64,000 bases of DNA from an uncultured Phycisphaeraceae bacterium (GTDB lineage Bacteria > Planctomycetota > Phycisphaerae > Phycisphaerales > UBA1924): positions 37,074 through 101,073 of the forward strand of contig CALCCF010000057.1 in assembly GCA_937899905.1 (NCBI GenBank). The letters are read 5' to 3'. The position numbers were made by a program, and so were the translations under genes. Shown here piece after piece: positions 1 through 8,733 of the stretch (within the stretch, counting starts at the first letter, position 1; every line of letters begins with the position of its first letter). Below the pieces are notes generated by a model. It was not told the DNA's origin and ran no database searches. It was given only the letters and a program-made list of their open reading frames with translations.

Positions 1-230
1 TGTTCATCGAGGGCCGCCTGAAGCTGGACCAGTGGCAGGACCAGCAGGGCAACAACCGCAGCAAGCTCAAGGTCGTGATCGACAACTTCCAGTTCGTCGA
101 CAGCGGCCAGGGCGGCGGCGGTGGGCCCGGCGGTGGTGGCGGAGGAGGAGGCGGCTACTCACAAGGCGGAGGAGGAGGAGGAGGGTACGACAGCAGCCCG
201 GTGCCGCCGGACGACGACATCCCGTTCTGA
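1..230 (+). CDS. ssb: Single-stranded DNA-binding protein SSB, C-terminal part
   Basis: The gene is cut by the window start; about 75 codons remain. The first visible residues (FIEGRLKLDQWQDQQGNNRS) match the last strands of the SSB OB fold. A glycine-rich linker of about 30 residues follows, and the protein ends in the acidic tip DDDIPF. That tip is the conserved SSB tail that recruits DNA-repair and replication proteins. The gene precedes rplI, as in the common rpsF-ssb-rplI arrangement. I see no clear promoter in the 136 bp before rplI, so the two are probably co-transcribed. Confidence 0.93.
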   Translation, partial: FIEGRLKLDQWQDQQGNNRSKLKVVIDNFQFVDSGQGGGGGPGGGGGGGGGYSQGGGGGGGYDSSPVPPDDDIPF

Positions 231-366
231 GTTCGTGACCTATCATCTTTGCTCGTATCCCAAGCCCGGTGGCATGCTGCCCCGGATCACATACGTTGGG
301 GCCGACGGCATCACGCCCGGCTCCTCAACTTCCCGGCCGGCCTTGCCGGCGGAAAGGACAGCGACC

Positions 367-948
367 ATGGCTCGTGACCTGAATCTGCTCCTGGTTGAGA
401 ACGTTGACAATCTCGGCATCGTCGGCGATGTTGTGAAGGTCAAGGCGGGCTACGCCCGAAACTTCCTGCTGCCTCGCGGGCTCGCGACCGAGCCTGATGA
501 CGATCTGATCAAGAAGCTTGCCGACCGCCGGGCCGAGGCCGAGAAGGAGGTCGCCGCCCTCCGCGCGAACCGCGAGGAGATGGCCGGCAAGCTCGACGGT
601 CAAGAGATCACCATGGTCCGCGCCTGCAACGACCAGGGCGTGCTCTACGGCGCGGTGACCCAGCAGGACATCGCCAAGGCGCTGCAGACGCTTGGCTTCG
701 ACGTCAAGCCTCGCGAGGTCCGCCTGCCGTTCGCGATGAAGCGCATCGACAACTACGAGGTGCTGCTGAAGTTTGCCACCGACCTGGAGAGCCACATCCG
801 CGTATTCGTCGAGCCCGATCGCACGATCGACGACGACGAGCGCGAGGAGATGGAGTTCGACAACGAGGGCAACCTCATCGAACCGGGGAGCAAGCCGAAG
901 GCGGACGCCAAGGCAGACGAGGACCAGGCCGAAGCCCCGGCGTCCTGA
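367..948 (+). CDS. rplI: 50S ribosomal protein L9
   Basis: Large-subunit ribosomal protein L9, 193 aa. The N-terminal rRNA-binding domain is clear: LLLVENVDNLGIVGDVVKVK, then AGYARNFLLPRGLA. A helical connector and the C-terminal domain follow. The ATG at 367 is chosen because L9 homology begins there and GGAAAGGA lies just upstream. Typical L9 is about 150 aa; here the last 40 or so residues form an acidic, low-complexity tail (EREEMEFDNEGN... to the end) that is probably disordered. It lies downstream of ssb and converges on the leftward gene ending at 967. Confidence 0.96.
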   Translation: MARDLNLLLVENVDNLGIVGDVVKVKAGYARNFLLPRGLATEPDDDLIKKLADRRAEAEKEVAALRANREEMAGKLDGQEITMVRACNDQGVLYGAVTQQDIAKALQTLGFDVKPREVRLPFAMKRIDNYEVLLKFATDLESHIRVFVEPDRTIDDDEREEMEFDNEGNLIEPGSKPKADAKADEDQAEAPAS

Positions 949-966
949 ACCGTCAAGACAACCCGA

Positions 967-1707
967 TCAACCAAAGCTCCGCGGCCAGTCCATGATCTCG
1001 CCGCGGAGTCTTCGTAGCGTCTTACTCCGCAAGCCGTACCGCTGCTCGATCGATCGCCCGGCCCGAATCATGACGGCATGCAGATAGAGCAACGGGAGCA
1101 GGATCACGCGGAACAAGGGCTTCCTCAGCCAGCGAATCTGCATCTCCAACGTTGCCGTGTAGAGCTCGAGAGGTGACGCCCCGGAATCGTGCAGCTCACA
1201 CATGCCCGTATCGAAGAGGTACCTCATCGCCAACTCGTGGCGACGCTCGAGTTCGGCAACGGTCGTGCCATGGAACGCCTCGGCGAGGTATCCCTCGTGC
1301 GGCATGTCGAGCGCGATACTGCGATGATTCGCGGTGACGAGGATGACCTGCTCGCGGGACGAGCGCGAACGCAGCACCGTGAGAAAGCTGGTAACTACGT
1401 TCTCTTCTCCGCGAGCCGAGCCGATGAGGTAGCGGGCGCCCGACTCGATTTCCCAGGCGACATCTTGCAACGGGCTCCCGAGGAAGTGCATCTCGATGAC
1501 GGACGCCAGTTCCCAGCCGCGATCGGCGGCGAGGCCCGCCTGCTCCTCCACACGCCCGAGTGTTTCCCCGGTCTCGCCGTCCTGCAGTTCGCGCGCGACT
1601 TCGCCCGGCTTCAAGCGGAGAACCGCGACCCCGATGAGGACGACGATTGCGTACAGGCATGATGCCAGGATGCCAGCGCCGATGAGGACCCAGAGCCACC
1701 AGGCCAT
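967..1707 (-). CDS. Membrane-anchored protein of unknown function
   Basis: A 246-aa protein I do not recognise. Residues about 3-27 form a strong transmembrane helix, so most of the protein should be anchored at the membrane. The middle is a mixed alpha/beta region of about 150 residues (WELASVIEMHFLGSPLQDVA and following) without a motif I can assign. A second hydrophobic stretch, LFRVILLPLLYLHAVMI, lies near the C-terminus. It starts 12 bp after scoA on the same strand, so the two are probably co-transcribed. There is no good Shine-Dalgarno before the ATG at 1707. Confidence 0.75.
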   Translation of the reverse strand: MAWWLWVLIGAGILASCLYAIVVLIGVAVLRLKPGEVARELQDGETGETLGRVEEQAGLAADRGWELASVIEMHFLGSPLQDVAWEIESGARYLIGSARGEENVVTSFLTVLRSRSSREQVILVTANHRSIALDMPHEGYLAEAFHGTTVAELERRHELAMRYLFDTGMCELHDSGASPLELYTATLEMQIRWLRKPLFRVILLPLLYLHAVMIRAGRSIEQRYGLRSKTLRRLRGEIMDWPRSFG

Positions 1708-1719
1708 TACGTAGCCGTC

Positions 1720-2481
1720 CTAGCCGTCGCGTGTGGTGCGCTGTTCAATCCGCTTCTCGCTGGTGACCTGGATCACGCGGTCGACGAAGCTGCCCGGCGT
1801 GTGGATCTGGTCGGCACCGAACTCGCCCAGCCCGACCATGTTGTCCACCTCGGCAATGGTGTAGGCGGCGGCGGTCGCCATCATGGGGTTGAAGTTGCGG
1901 GCGGTCATGCGGTAGACGAGGTTGCCAAAGGGATCGGCGGTGTCGGCCTTGACCAGGGCGAGATCGGCGTAGATGCCGGTCTCCATGACAAACTCACGCT
2001 CGCGGAAGTCGCCCTGGTTCACCTTCGCCTGGGCGGGCGTGGGCAGCAGCGTGCGGGTCTCCTTGCCCTCGGCGATCTGCGTGCCCGCGCCGGTGGCGGT
2101 GAAGAACGCCGGGATGCCGGCGCCGCCCGCACGGATACGCTCGGCCAGCGTGCCCTGGGGGTTGAACTCGACCTCGAGCTCACCCGAGAGGAACTGCTTG
2201 GCGAAGGTGTCGTTCTCGCCCACATAGCTGGACACCATCTTCTTGATCTGCCGCGTCTGGAGCAGGAGGCCCAGCCCCCAATCGTCGACGCCGGCGTTGT
2301 TGCTGACGCAGGTGAGGTCCTTTACGCCGGTATCACGCAACGCGATGATCAGGTGCTCGGGGATGCCGCAGAGGCCGAACCCACCGACGTGGATGGTGCA
2401 CCCGTCGTAGAGGATGCCGCGGTCCTTGAGGTCGGCCAGGGCCTCGGTAGCGGAGGAAACGAGCTTGGTCTTCGTAGACAT
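1720..2481 (-). CDS. scoA: 3-oxoacid (succinyl-CoA:acetoacetate) CoA-transferase, subunit A
   Basis: Alpha subunit of a family I CoA-transferase that moves CoA from succinyl-CoA to a 3-oxoacid such as acetoacetate. Its 253 aa carry the family motifs GGFGLCGIPEHLI near the N-terminus and NNAGVDDWGLGLLLQTRQIK, followed by VSSYVGEN. This subunit has no catalytic glutamate; that residue is in the beta subunit. The beta gene is normally adjacent, but here scoB is at 19109 on the opposite strand. The upstream gap of 28 bp to the 2510-3088 gene on the same strand suggests read-through from the recQ unit. Confidence 0.93.
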   Translation of the reverse strand: MSTKTKLVSSATEALADLKDRGILYDGCTIHVGGFGLCGIPEHLIIALRDTGVKDLTCVSNNAGVDDWGLGLLLQTRQIKKMVSSYVGENDTFAKQFLSGELEVEFNPQGTLAERIRAGGAGIPAFFTATGAGTQIAEGKETRTLLPTPAQAKVNQGDFREREFVMETGIYADLALVKADTADPFGNLVYRMTARNFNPMMATAAAYTIAEVDNMVGLGEFGADQIHTPGSFVDRVIQVTSEKRIEQRTTRDG

Positions 2482-2509
2482 GGGCGGAGTGTATGGCGAG
2501 ACCGGCCCG

Positions 2510-3088
2510 CTAGCGACGGACCCGTTTCAGCGCCATAGTCGCTTCGTGTCGCACCCGCTTCGACTGCCCCCGCTCAGCCATTTGCTGCAGATCGTTCGGT
2601 CCTAGGGCCCGTCGATCAATGAGCTCCGCCAGCAAGCGGCTCAGCTGCGGGCCCGTGAGGACTTCGAGGAACAACTCTAGCGATTCGGGGGACCAAGGCT
2701 CGGATCGGATCCGCAATCGCGCTCGCCAACGCGACACCGTGTTTGCCCACGTGGGACCAAGCCGGGCTTCGAGCTGGTCAACCTGTGTGGTGGTAAGTGA
2801 GAGCACGCTGTTCAAGCCGATCAGTCCATTCACGATGATGCTCTCGAGGTCCGGATCGGCCTGGAGCAACCAGAGCAGGTGCTCAAGTTCTTCATCCGCC
2901 AACTTGGTGCGCGCATGGATCCAGTCACTAAGCGCAGCCCCACGATAGTGATCGAGGTTCCACTCGACGTCCGACTCTGCCTCGCGAAGCTCTTGGCGGA
3001 TGCGGGCCTCGGTCACGAAGCCATGCTTGAGCCACTCTCTCGTGTAGTTGAGCTTGGCGAGCTCGGAGTCAGAAATTGGGTCAGCCAT
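2510..3088 (-). CDS. Hypothetical protein translationally coupled to RecQ
   Basis: A 192-aa, mostly helical, charged soluble protein with no motif I recognise (begins MADPISDSELAKLNYTREWL). No signal peptide or membrane segment is visible. The ATG at 3088 is chosen because it overlaps the recQ stop by 8 nt, a typical coupled start; the open frame upstream reads as low-complexity out-of-frame recQ sequence. Its position argues for co-expression with recQ, but I would not infer a DNA-repair role from that alone. Confidence 0.72.
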   Translation of the reverse strand: MADPISDSELAKLNYTREWLKHGFVTEARIRQELREAESDVEWNLDHYRGAALSDWIHARTKLADEELEHLLWLLQADPDLESIIVNGLIGLNSVLSLTTTQVDQLEARLGPTWANTVSRWRARLRIRSEPWSPESLELFLEVLTGPQLSRLLAELIDRRALGPNDLQQMAERGQSKRVRHEATMALKRVRR

Positions 3089-5003
3089 CACTGACCCGCT
3101 CGAGTTCCTCCAAGAACGCGTCGCCGAAGGCGTCGAGCTTCGCCTCGCCCACACCCTTGATCGAGAGCATCTCGCGCCGGCTGGAAGGCCGGAGCTTTGC
3201 CATCTCACGAAGGGTGGCATCGTTGAACACGATGTACGGCGGGATGCTCTCCTCGCGGGCGATCTGGAGACGCACGGCACGGAGACGCTCGAACAGGGCG
3301 ACTTCGTCGGCATCGAGCACGACGACCTCGGGCGATCTGTTGCTGCGCCGCGAGCGTTCGCGGCCGACGGCGCCCGAGCCCATGGGCCGTGCGAGTGTGA
3401 TGGGCGTCTCGGCTTTCATGACGGCGTTGCCGAGGTCGCCGAAGCGGAGGGTCTCGAAGCCGCCGTCGCTTACGTGGCGTTGCAGAGCACTGGCCGCGAC
3501 GAGCTGCTCGAGGTACATGAGGACTTCGCCGCGGGGCTTTTCTTTGAGCAGGCCGTGGACGCTGAGGCGGTCGTGGCCATTGGCCTTGATCTTCTCTGAA
3601 CTGGAGCCACGCACGACGTCGGTCACGTGGGCCGCGCCCCACCGCTGGTCGAGGCGGGCAACGGCGCTCATGAGGATCTGCGCGATGCGGGCGCTGTCGG
3701 GCTCGTGCTCGGTCTCGCCGAGGCAAACGTCGCAGGCGCCGCAATTGTGGCGGCCCGGCGGTGGGCCATACTCCTGGCCAAAGTGCTCGCTTAGCGCTTT
3801 GTGTCGGCACTGCATGAGCGCGACAAAGCGCTGCGCTTCGCGGACGAGATCGAGTTGGGCCCTCGTGCTCTCGGGGATGGGCTCGCCCTGGGGCACGTCT
3901 CGCAGGATCAGCCGGGACCATCGGCCGGCATCGCTGGGGCTAAACAGCAGCAAACACTCGGCGGGCTCGCCGTCGCGACCGGCTCGGCCGGCTTCTTGCT
4001 GGTAGGCCTCGACGCTCTTTGGGCACGCCGCGTGGACGACGAGGCGAACGTTGCTGCGATCGATGCCCATGCCGAAGGCGACGGTGGCGCACACGACATC
4101 GAGCTGCTCGTTGGTGAACGCGTGCTCGATGTTGTCGCGTTGCTTGGGTTTCAGACCAGCGTGGTAGGGTTGAGCGTCGAGGCCTCGCCCGCGGAGCGCT
4201 TCGGCGAACTCCTCGGTTTCCTTGCGGCTGATGCAGTAGACGATCGCGCCGCCCTCGCCGGCCTGCTGGTGGCGCGTGACGGCGGCGGCGATCTGCTCGA
4301 CGGCGCGTGCGCCGGACTGACGCGCCTGCACCCTGTACGTCAGGTTCGGGCGATCGAAGATGCCAACCAAGACCTCGGGCTCGTGCAGGCCGAGCTGATC
4401 GATGATGTCCTGACGCACGCGGGGTGTAGCCGTCGCGGTGAAGGCCTGCATGGGCGTGCCTGGCACCACCGCCCGCAGCTCGGCGAGGCGGCGGTACTCG
4501 GGGCGGAAGTCGTGGCCCCACTGGCTGATGCAGTGGGCCTCGTCGATGGCGATCGTGCCCAGGCGGCCGGCGTCGTTGAGCCTCGCCAACAACGCCCGGA
4601 AGCCGGTGGTCACCATCCGCTCTGGCGCGGCCAGAACGAGGTTCAGTTCGCCGCTCACGAGCCTCGCCTCGATCTCCCGGGCTTCTTCTGGTTCGACAGC
4701 GGAGTGGAGCGCGGCCGCGGGGTACCCGTTGAGTTCGAGGGCACGGACTTGGTCGCGCATCAAGGCGATCAGCGGGCTGACAACGACGGTGACCTTTTCG
4801 TTGACCAGCGGCGGCAGTTGGTAGCACAGGCTCTTCCCGCCGCCGGTGGGCAGGACGACGAGAGCGTCTCGGCCTTCGAGGGCGGCGGCGATGGCGGATG
4901 CCTGCATTGGCCGCAGCGATTGGAACCCCCATACACGCTGGAGTGCCTCCAACGCCTCCTCGGGAAGGCTCGGTGGTGGCGATGTACAGGTTCCGTCAGG
5001 CAT
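3081..5003 (-). CDS. recQ: ATP-dependent DNA helicase RecQ
   Basis: Superfamily 2 3'-5' DNA helicase, 640 aa, the usual bacterial RecQ length. Walker A (LPTGGGKS) is at residues 51-58 and the DEAH box with RecQ aromatic loop (IDEAHCISQWGHDFRPEY) at 153-170. The second helicase lobe ends in HAACPKSVEAYQQEAGRAGR. The zinc site is intact: MQC followed by NCGACDVC near residue 400. The C-terminus contains an HRDC-like domain (ALFERLRAVRLQIAREESIP, then KLRPSSRREMLSIKGVGEAK). It should act in recombination and replication-fork repair. The following gene starts inside its stop region. Confidence 0.97.
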   Translation of the reverse strand: MPDGTCTSPPPSLPEEALEALQRVWGFQSLRPMQASAIAAALEGRDALVVLPTGGGKSLCYQLPPLVNEKVTVVVSPLIALMRDQVRALELNGYPAAALHSAVEPEEAREIEARLVSGELNLVLAAPERMVTTGFRALLARLNDAGRLGTIAIDEAHCISQWGHDFRPEYRRLAELRAVVPGTPMQAFTATATPRVRQDIIDQLGLHEPEVLVGIFDRPNLTYRVQARQSGARAVEQIAAAVTRHQQAGEGGAIVYCISRKETEEFAEALRGRGLDAQPYHAGLKPKQRDNIEHAFTNEQLDVVCATVAFGMGIDRSNVRLVVHAACPKSVEAYQQEAGRAGRDGEPAECLLLFSPSDAGRWSRLILRDVPQGEPIPESTRAQLDLVREAQRFVALMQCRHKALSEHFGQEYGPPPGRHNCGACDVCLGETEHEPDSARIAQILMSAVARLDQRWGAAHVTDVVRGSSSEKIKANGHDRLSVHGLLKEKPRGEVLMYLEQLVAASALQRHVSDGGFETLRFGDLGNAVMKAETPITLARPMGSGAVGRERSRRSNRSPEVVVLDADEVALFERLRAVRLQIAREESIPPYIVFNDATLREMAKLRPSSRREMLSIKGVGEAKLDAFGDAFLEELERVSDG

Positions 5004-5194
5004 GGCCCTAGACTATGCGAGCAACCGGCACTGGGCTTCGAAGCGTTGACGCGACCGGGCTCGGGGCTTATCGTTGAGGTCTGGGACACCGCGGGCGGAC
5101 AACCCTGCCGTGTCTGGCATCTGTCCGTTGTGTGACCCGGCTCGCGTTTGCTCCTGAAGCGCCTCTTGCGAGCCTTGAAGAAGGGTATCTTGCC

Positions 5195-5395
5195 ATGCTT
5201 CCAACCCATCGCCAGTCCCACGGTCGCACCCGCCGTCGCCGCGCACACGACTCGCTCACGGGCACCAAGGTCACCTTGTGCCCGGTCACGAGCATGCCCA
5301 AGAACCACCACCGCGCCTGCCGCCAGTCCGGGTACTACCGCCCGGGCCTGACCATCGTCGTTCCCAAGCTCGGGATCGGCGTCGAGCGTGACTAA
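5195..5395 (+). CDS. rpmF: 50S ribosomal protein L32, zinc-ribbon-degenerate form
   Basis: A 66-aa L32 homologue. It has the basic N-terminal half (SHGRTRRRRAHDSLTG) and the C-terminal HHRACRQSGYY segment. Canonical L32 has C-x2-C ... C-x2-C. Here the first and third cysteines remain (LCPVTS, RAC) but the second and fourth positions are Thr and Ser, so a four-Cys zinc site cannot form. The ATG at 5195 follows GAAGAAGGG and gives a typical L32 length, with a C-terminal extension of about 15 residues. Its location just before plsX-fabH-fabD is the classic rpmF-fab arrangement and supports the call. Confidence 0.85.
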   Translation: MLPTHRQSHGRTRRRRAHDSLTGTKVTLCPVTSMPKNHHRACRQSGYYRPGLTIVVPKLGIGVERD

Positions 5396-5461
5396 ACCAC
5401 ACCCTCGCTTTCAATCTTGGGATGAGTGCGGGCAGATACGACGCCCGTGTGGGGTGCTGTG

Positions 5462-6529
5462 ATGCGATTGGCCGTCGACGTCATGGGCGGTGACCACGCG
5501 CCCGACGCCATCTTGGCGGGCTGCTTTCGTGCGCTCGAGCCCGATAGTGGCGCCATCCCGGAGGGTGGCCGGCTGGTGCTGTTCGGCGATCGCGACACGA
5601 TCCTCGACATCGCCAAAGAGCACGGCGTTGATCCCAGCCGATTCGATCTGGTCGCCACGACCGAGGTGATCGAGATGGGTGAGAGCCCGGCCAAGGCGGT
5701 CCGCTCGAAGGCGGATTCCTCGATCGTGCGTTCGGCGGCCCTCGGCTCACCGAAGACCGCGGGCACACCAGAGCATGTCGACGCGATCTTGAGCGCCGGC
5801 AACACCGGGGCGTGCGTGTCGGCGGCGATCATGCACCTCAAGCGATTGCCTCGTGTTCACAGGCCGGGGATCGCCGTGACCATCCCCGGCTTCTCCGGCC
5901 CGGTGGTCATGTGCGACGCGGGCGCGAACCCCGAGCCGCAGCCCACACACCTGTGGCAATACGGCGTGATGGCCGAGGCGTACGCCCGGACGGTGCTTCA
6001 CATCGAGAACCCCAGAGTTGCGGTGATGAACATCGGTGCCGAAGAGGGCAAGGGCACCGGGCTGATCCAGCGGAGCCGAGACCTGATCGCCGCGACGCCT
6101 GGTATCAACTTCACCGGCTTCATCGAGGGCCGAGAGTTCTTCGATGGCGCCGCGGACGTGGTCGTCACGGATGGCTTCGTCGGCAACGCTGTGCTGAAGA
6201 TGGCCGAAGGGTTGGCCAAGAGCCTCTTCGGCGCAATCGCCCAGGCGATCTTCACCGAGGACCCAGAGCTCGCGTTGCGTCTCGAGCCGGCGATCAAGGC
6301 CCTGTACGCCAAGAGCGACTACGAAGAGCTCGGCGGTGCGCCGCTGTTGGGCGTGAACGGCACGTACATCATCGGTCACGGATCGAGCAAGGCCAAGACC
6401 ATCGCGGCGAGCATCCGCAACGGATTCGAGTACATCCGCCTCGGGCTGAACGATGTCATGACGAATCGGATCGCCGAGGTTGAGGCGTCGATGGACCCCG
6501 CCTCGGTTCTAGAGGCGGTCCGGGCGTGA
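5462..6529 (+). CDS. plsX: Phosphate acyltransferase PlsX
   Basis: Converts acyl-ACP to acyl-phosphate, the first step in supplying acyl groups to PlsY for phospholipid synthesis; a peripheral membrane enzyme. The 355-aa product starts RLAVDVMGGDHAPDAIL, the PlsX signature, and contains SAGNTGACVSAA and VTDGFVGNAVLKMAEG, also typical. The ATG at 5462 is chosen because homology begins there and GTGGGG is just upstream; a GTG at 5426 would add 12 non-conserved residues. The stop overlaps the fabH GTG by 4 nt (GTGA), so the two are translationally coupled. Confidence 0.96.
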   Translation: MRLAVDVMGGDHAPDAILAGCFRALEPDSGAIPEGGRLVLFGDRDTILDIAKEHGVDPSRFDLVATTEVIEMGESPAKAVRSKADSSIVRSAALGSPKTAGTPEHVDAILSAGNTGACVSAAIMHLKRLPRVHRPGIAVTIPGFSGPVVMCDAGANPEPQPTHLWQYGVMAEAYARTVLHIENPRVAVMNIGAEEGKGTGLIQRSRDLIAATPGINFTGFIEGREFFDGAADVVVTDGFVGNAVLKMAEGLAKSLFGAIAQAIFTEDPELALRLEPAIKALYAKSDYEELGGAPLLGVNGTYIIGHGSSKAKTIAASIRNGFEYIRLGLNDVMTNRIAEVEASMDPASVLEAVRA

Positions 6530-7587
6530 GCGAACAGGACCAGAGCCACGTCGACCGCGCCGCCGTGCAGACGGCCGGGGGTTCGTGCGTCGGCGCGACG
6601 ATCGTCGGCTCGGGCGTAGCCATCCCGCAGACCGTGCTCACCAACGCGGATCTTGAGAAGATCATCGACACGAGCGATGACTGGATCCGCAAGCGCACGG
6701 GCATCACGCAGCGACGCGTGGCCAAACGAGAACTCGGGGAGACGACCGCGAGCCTCGGCACGAAGGCGCTGCAGGCCGCGCTCGACGACGCGGGCATGGT
6801 GCCGACCGACCTCGACCAGCTCGTCGTCGCGACCATTACACCGGACATGCCCACCCCCTCGGCGGCCTGCCAGATCGCGTCGGACATCGGGGCCGGCAAC
6901 ATCGGGGCGTTCGATCTTGGCGCTGCATGCTCGGGCTTCGTGTTCGCACTCAACACCGTCGACGCGTTGATCCGCTCGGGTGTCGCAAAGAACGTCGGTG
7001 TTGTCGGCGCCGACATAATCACCCGCCACATTGATTATTCGAATCGCGGCCGAGGCACCAGCATCCTCTTTGGCGATGCGGCCGGCGCGTTCATCGTCAA
7101 GGGCAGCGACGATCCGAGCCGCGGCGTGCTGGCCCGATCGATGCACACCGATGGCGGGCGATGGCCAGACCTCTTCATTCCTCGCGTCGACGAGGACTTC
7201 CCGTCCGACTTCGATCACGAAGCGAACGCCGTCGAGCTTGATTGCCTGCACATGAACGGCCGAGCGGTCTTCAAGTTCGCGGTAAGCACCTTCGGAGACC
7301 TCATCCAGGAAACGCTCGACAAGGTGGGTCTGCGTCCCGAGGACGTCGACCACTACGTGTGCCACCAGTCGAATAAGCGGATCCTCGACGCCGCACGCGA
7401 TCGTTTCGGCCTACCCGAAGAGAAGGTGCGGGTGAACATCGATCGCTACGGCAATACCGTGGCGGCCTCGGTGTGCCTGTGCTTCAACGAGCTCAAGACC
7501 GAGGGCCGCATCGAGCCCGGCCAGCTCGTTATGTTCCTCGGCTTTGGTGCCGGGCTGACCTGGGGCAGCAGCCTCTGGCGTCTCTAA
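6526..7587 (+). CDS. fabH: 3-oxoacyl-[ACP] synthase III (KAS III)
   Basis: Starts fatty-acid synthesis by condensing acetyl-CoA with malonyl-ACP. It has 353 aa, with the triad visible: Cys135 in DLGAACSGF, His280 in VCHQSNKRI and Asn310 in RYGNTVAAS. The first 20 or so residues (SEQDQSHVDRAAVQTAGG) lie before the conserved fold and are an unusual N-terminal extension. The GTG start at 6526 overlaps the plsX stop. There is a second possible start in the extension, but the GTGA overlap favours this one. It is followed after 32 bp by fabD. Confidence 0.96.
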   Translation: MSEQDQSHVDRAAVQTAGGSCVGATIVGSGVAIPQTVLTNADLEKIIDTSDDWIRKRTGITQRRVAKRELGETTASLGTKALQAALDDAGMVPTDLDQLVVATITPDMPTPSAACQIASDIGAGNIGAFDLGAACSGFVFALNTVDALIRSGVAKNVGVVGADIITRHIDYSNRGRGTSILFGDAAGAFIVKGSDDPSRGVLARSMHTDGGRWPDLFIPRVDEDFPSDFDHEANAVELDCLHMNGRAVFKFAVSTFGDLIQETLDKVGLRPEDVDHYVCHQSNKRILDAARDRFGLPEEKVRVNIDRYGNTVAASVCLCFNELKTEGRIEPGQLVMFLGFGAGLTWGSSLWRL

Positions 7588-7619
7588 TCCATCCGTAGTT
7601 TCTGAATGGGGGCTTTGCC

Positions 7620-8564
7620 TTGAGCGAGCGAGCCATTGTTGTTTGTCCTGGTCAGGGCGCCCAAGCCGTGGGCATGGGGCGCGCGTGGGCCGACGCCAGT
7701 CCCGCCGCGAAGGACATCTTCGAGCGCGCGGACGCGGCATTAGGCTCGAGGCTCGGCGCGCCGCTGAGCTCCCTGTGCTTCGAGGGCCCGGCCGAAACAC
7801 TCAACCGAACCGACGTCAGCCAGCCGGCGATCTACACCTGCTCGATCGCGTCGTGGCACGGCATCCAAGAGCTTGCTGGCGATGCAGCGCCAGCGCCTGT
7901 CGCGTGCGCCGGACTGAGCCTTGGCGAGTACACCGCGCTGCACATCGCCGGCGCACTGCCGTTCGAGGCGGGACTCGAGCTGGTCACGCTCCGAGGCCGG
8001 GCCATGCAAGACGCCGCCGAGGCCACGCCCAGCGGCATGCTGGCGCTCATCGGGTGTGATGAGCCCCAAGCCAATGAGGTGTGCGAGGCGGCTCGCCAGG
8101 ACGGAGTGCTCGTGTGCGCAAACTTCAACGCGCCCGGGCAGGTCGTGCTCAGCGGTGACGCGCAGGCCATCGAGCGGGCTCAGGCCGCCGCGAAGGACGC
8201 CGGCCTGCGTGCAACGCCGTTGCCCGTCGCCGGGGCGTTCCACTCACCCTTGATGGAGCCGGCAGCCGAGCGGTTGTCGGAGGCGTTGGCAGCGGCGCCG
8301 ATCGATGCTGCCTCATTGGCGAACTGCCCGGTGTACTCCAACGTCACCGCCCAGCCGCACGAACACGATGCCGACAGCATCCGCCGACGGCTCGCCGAGC
8401 AGTTGACCCACCCGGTCCGCTGGGCCCAGGGCTGCCAGAACATGGTCGACTCCGGGCTTGGTGAGGGGGCTGATTGGCATGAGATGGCCCCCGGCAAGAG
8501 CCTCGCGGGCATGATGCGGCGGATCGATCGCGGCACCGGCGTGACCACGCACGATGGCCCGTGA
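7620..8564 (+). CDS. fabD: Malonyl-CoA:ACP transacylase
   Basis: Loads malonyl groups onto acyl-carrier protein. The 314-aa sequence has the GQGAQAVGMG start motif, the nucleophile Ser100 in AGLSLGEYTAL (GxSxG) and the partner His208 in AGAFHSPLM. The start is a TTG at 7620 preceded by AATGGGGG; no in-frame ATG lies near the conserved N-terminus, so TTG is the likely initiator. It follows fabH closely and ends the tightly packed part of the fatty-acid operon, since a lipoprotein gene rather than fabG comes next. Confidence 0.95.
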   Translation: MSERAIVVCPGQGAQAVGMGRAWADASPAAKDIFERADAALGSRLGAPLSSLCFEGPAETLNRTDVSQPAIYTCSIASWHGIQELAGDAAPAPVACAGLSLGEYTALHIAGALPFEAGLELVTLRGRAMQDAAEATPSGMLALIGCDEPQANEVCEAARQDGVLVCANFNAPGQVVLSGDAQAIERAQAAAKDAGLRATPLPVAGAFHSPLMEPAAERLSEALAAAPIDAASLANCPVYSNVTAQPHEHDADSIRRRLAEQLTHPVRWAQGCQNMVDSGLGEGADWHEMAPGKSLAGMMRRIDRGTGVTTHDGP

Positions 8565-8733
8565 GCCTTGCCTCGGCACCGTCTCGACTGGGGTCACCGG
8601 CCCGTAACGCCCTGCGCATGAGCGACCTAGGCTCGCCATGACCACCGAACCGTCGGGCAATCTCCGGCGAATCCTGGTGGGACTGAGCCACCCGCAGACG
8701 AATCACGAACGAATCCCGATGGAGGCTTCCACG

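Noticed and set aside
3801..5135. A 444-codon + strand frame opposite recQ
   Set aside because: Antisense shadow of recQ, whose helicase, zinc and HRDC motifs are complete; no ribosome site or domain supports the + frame.
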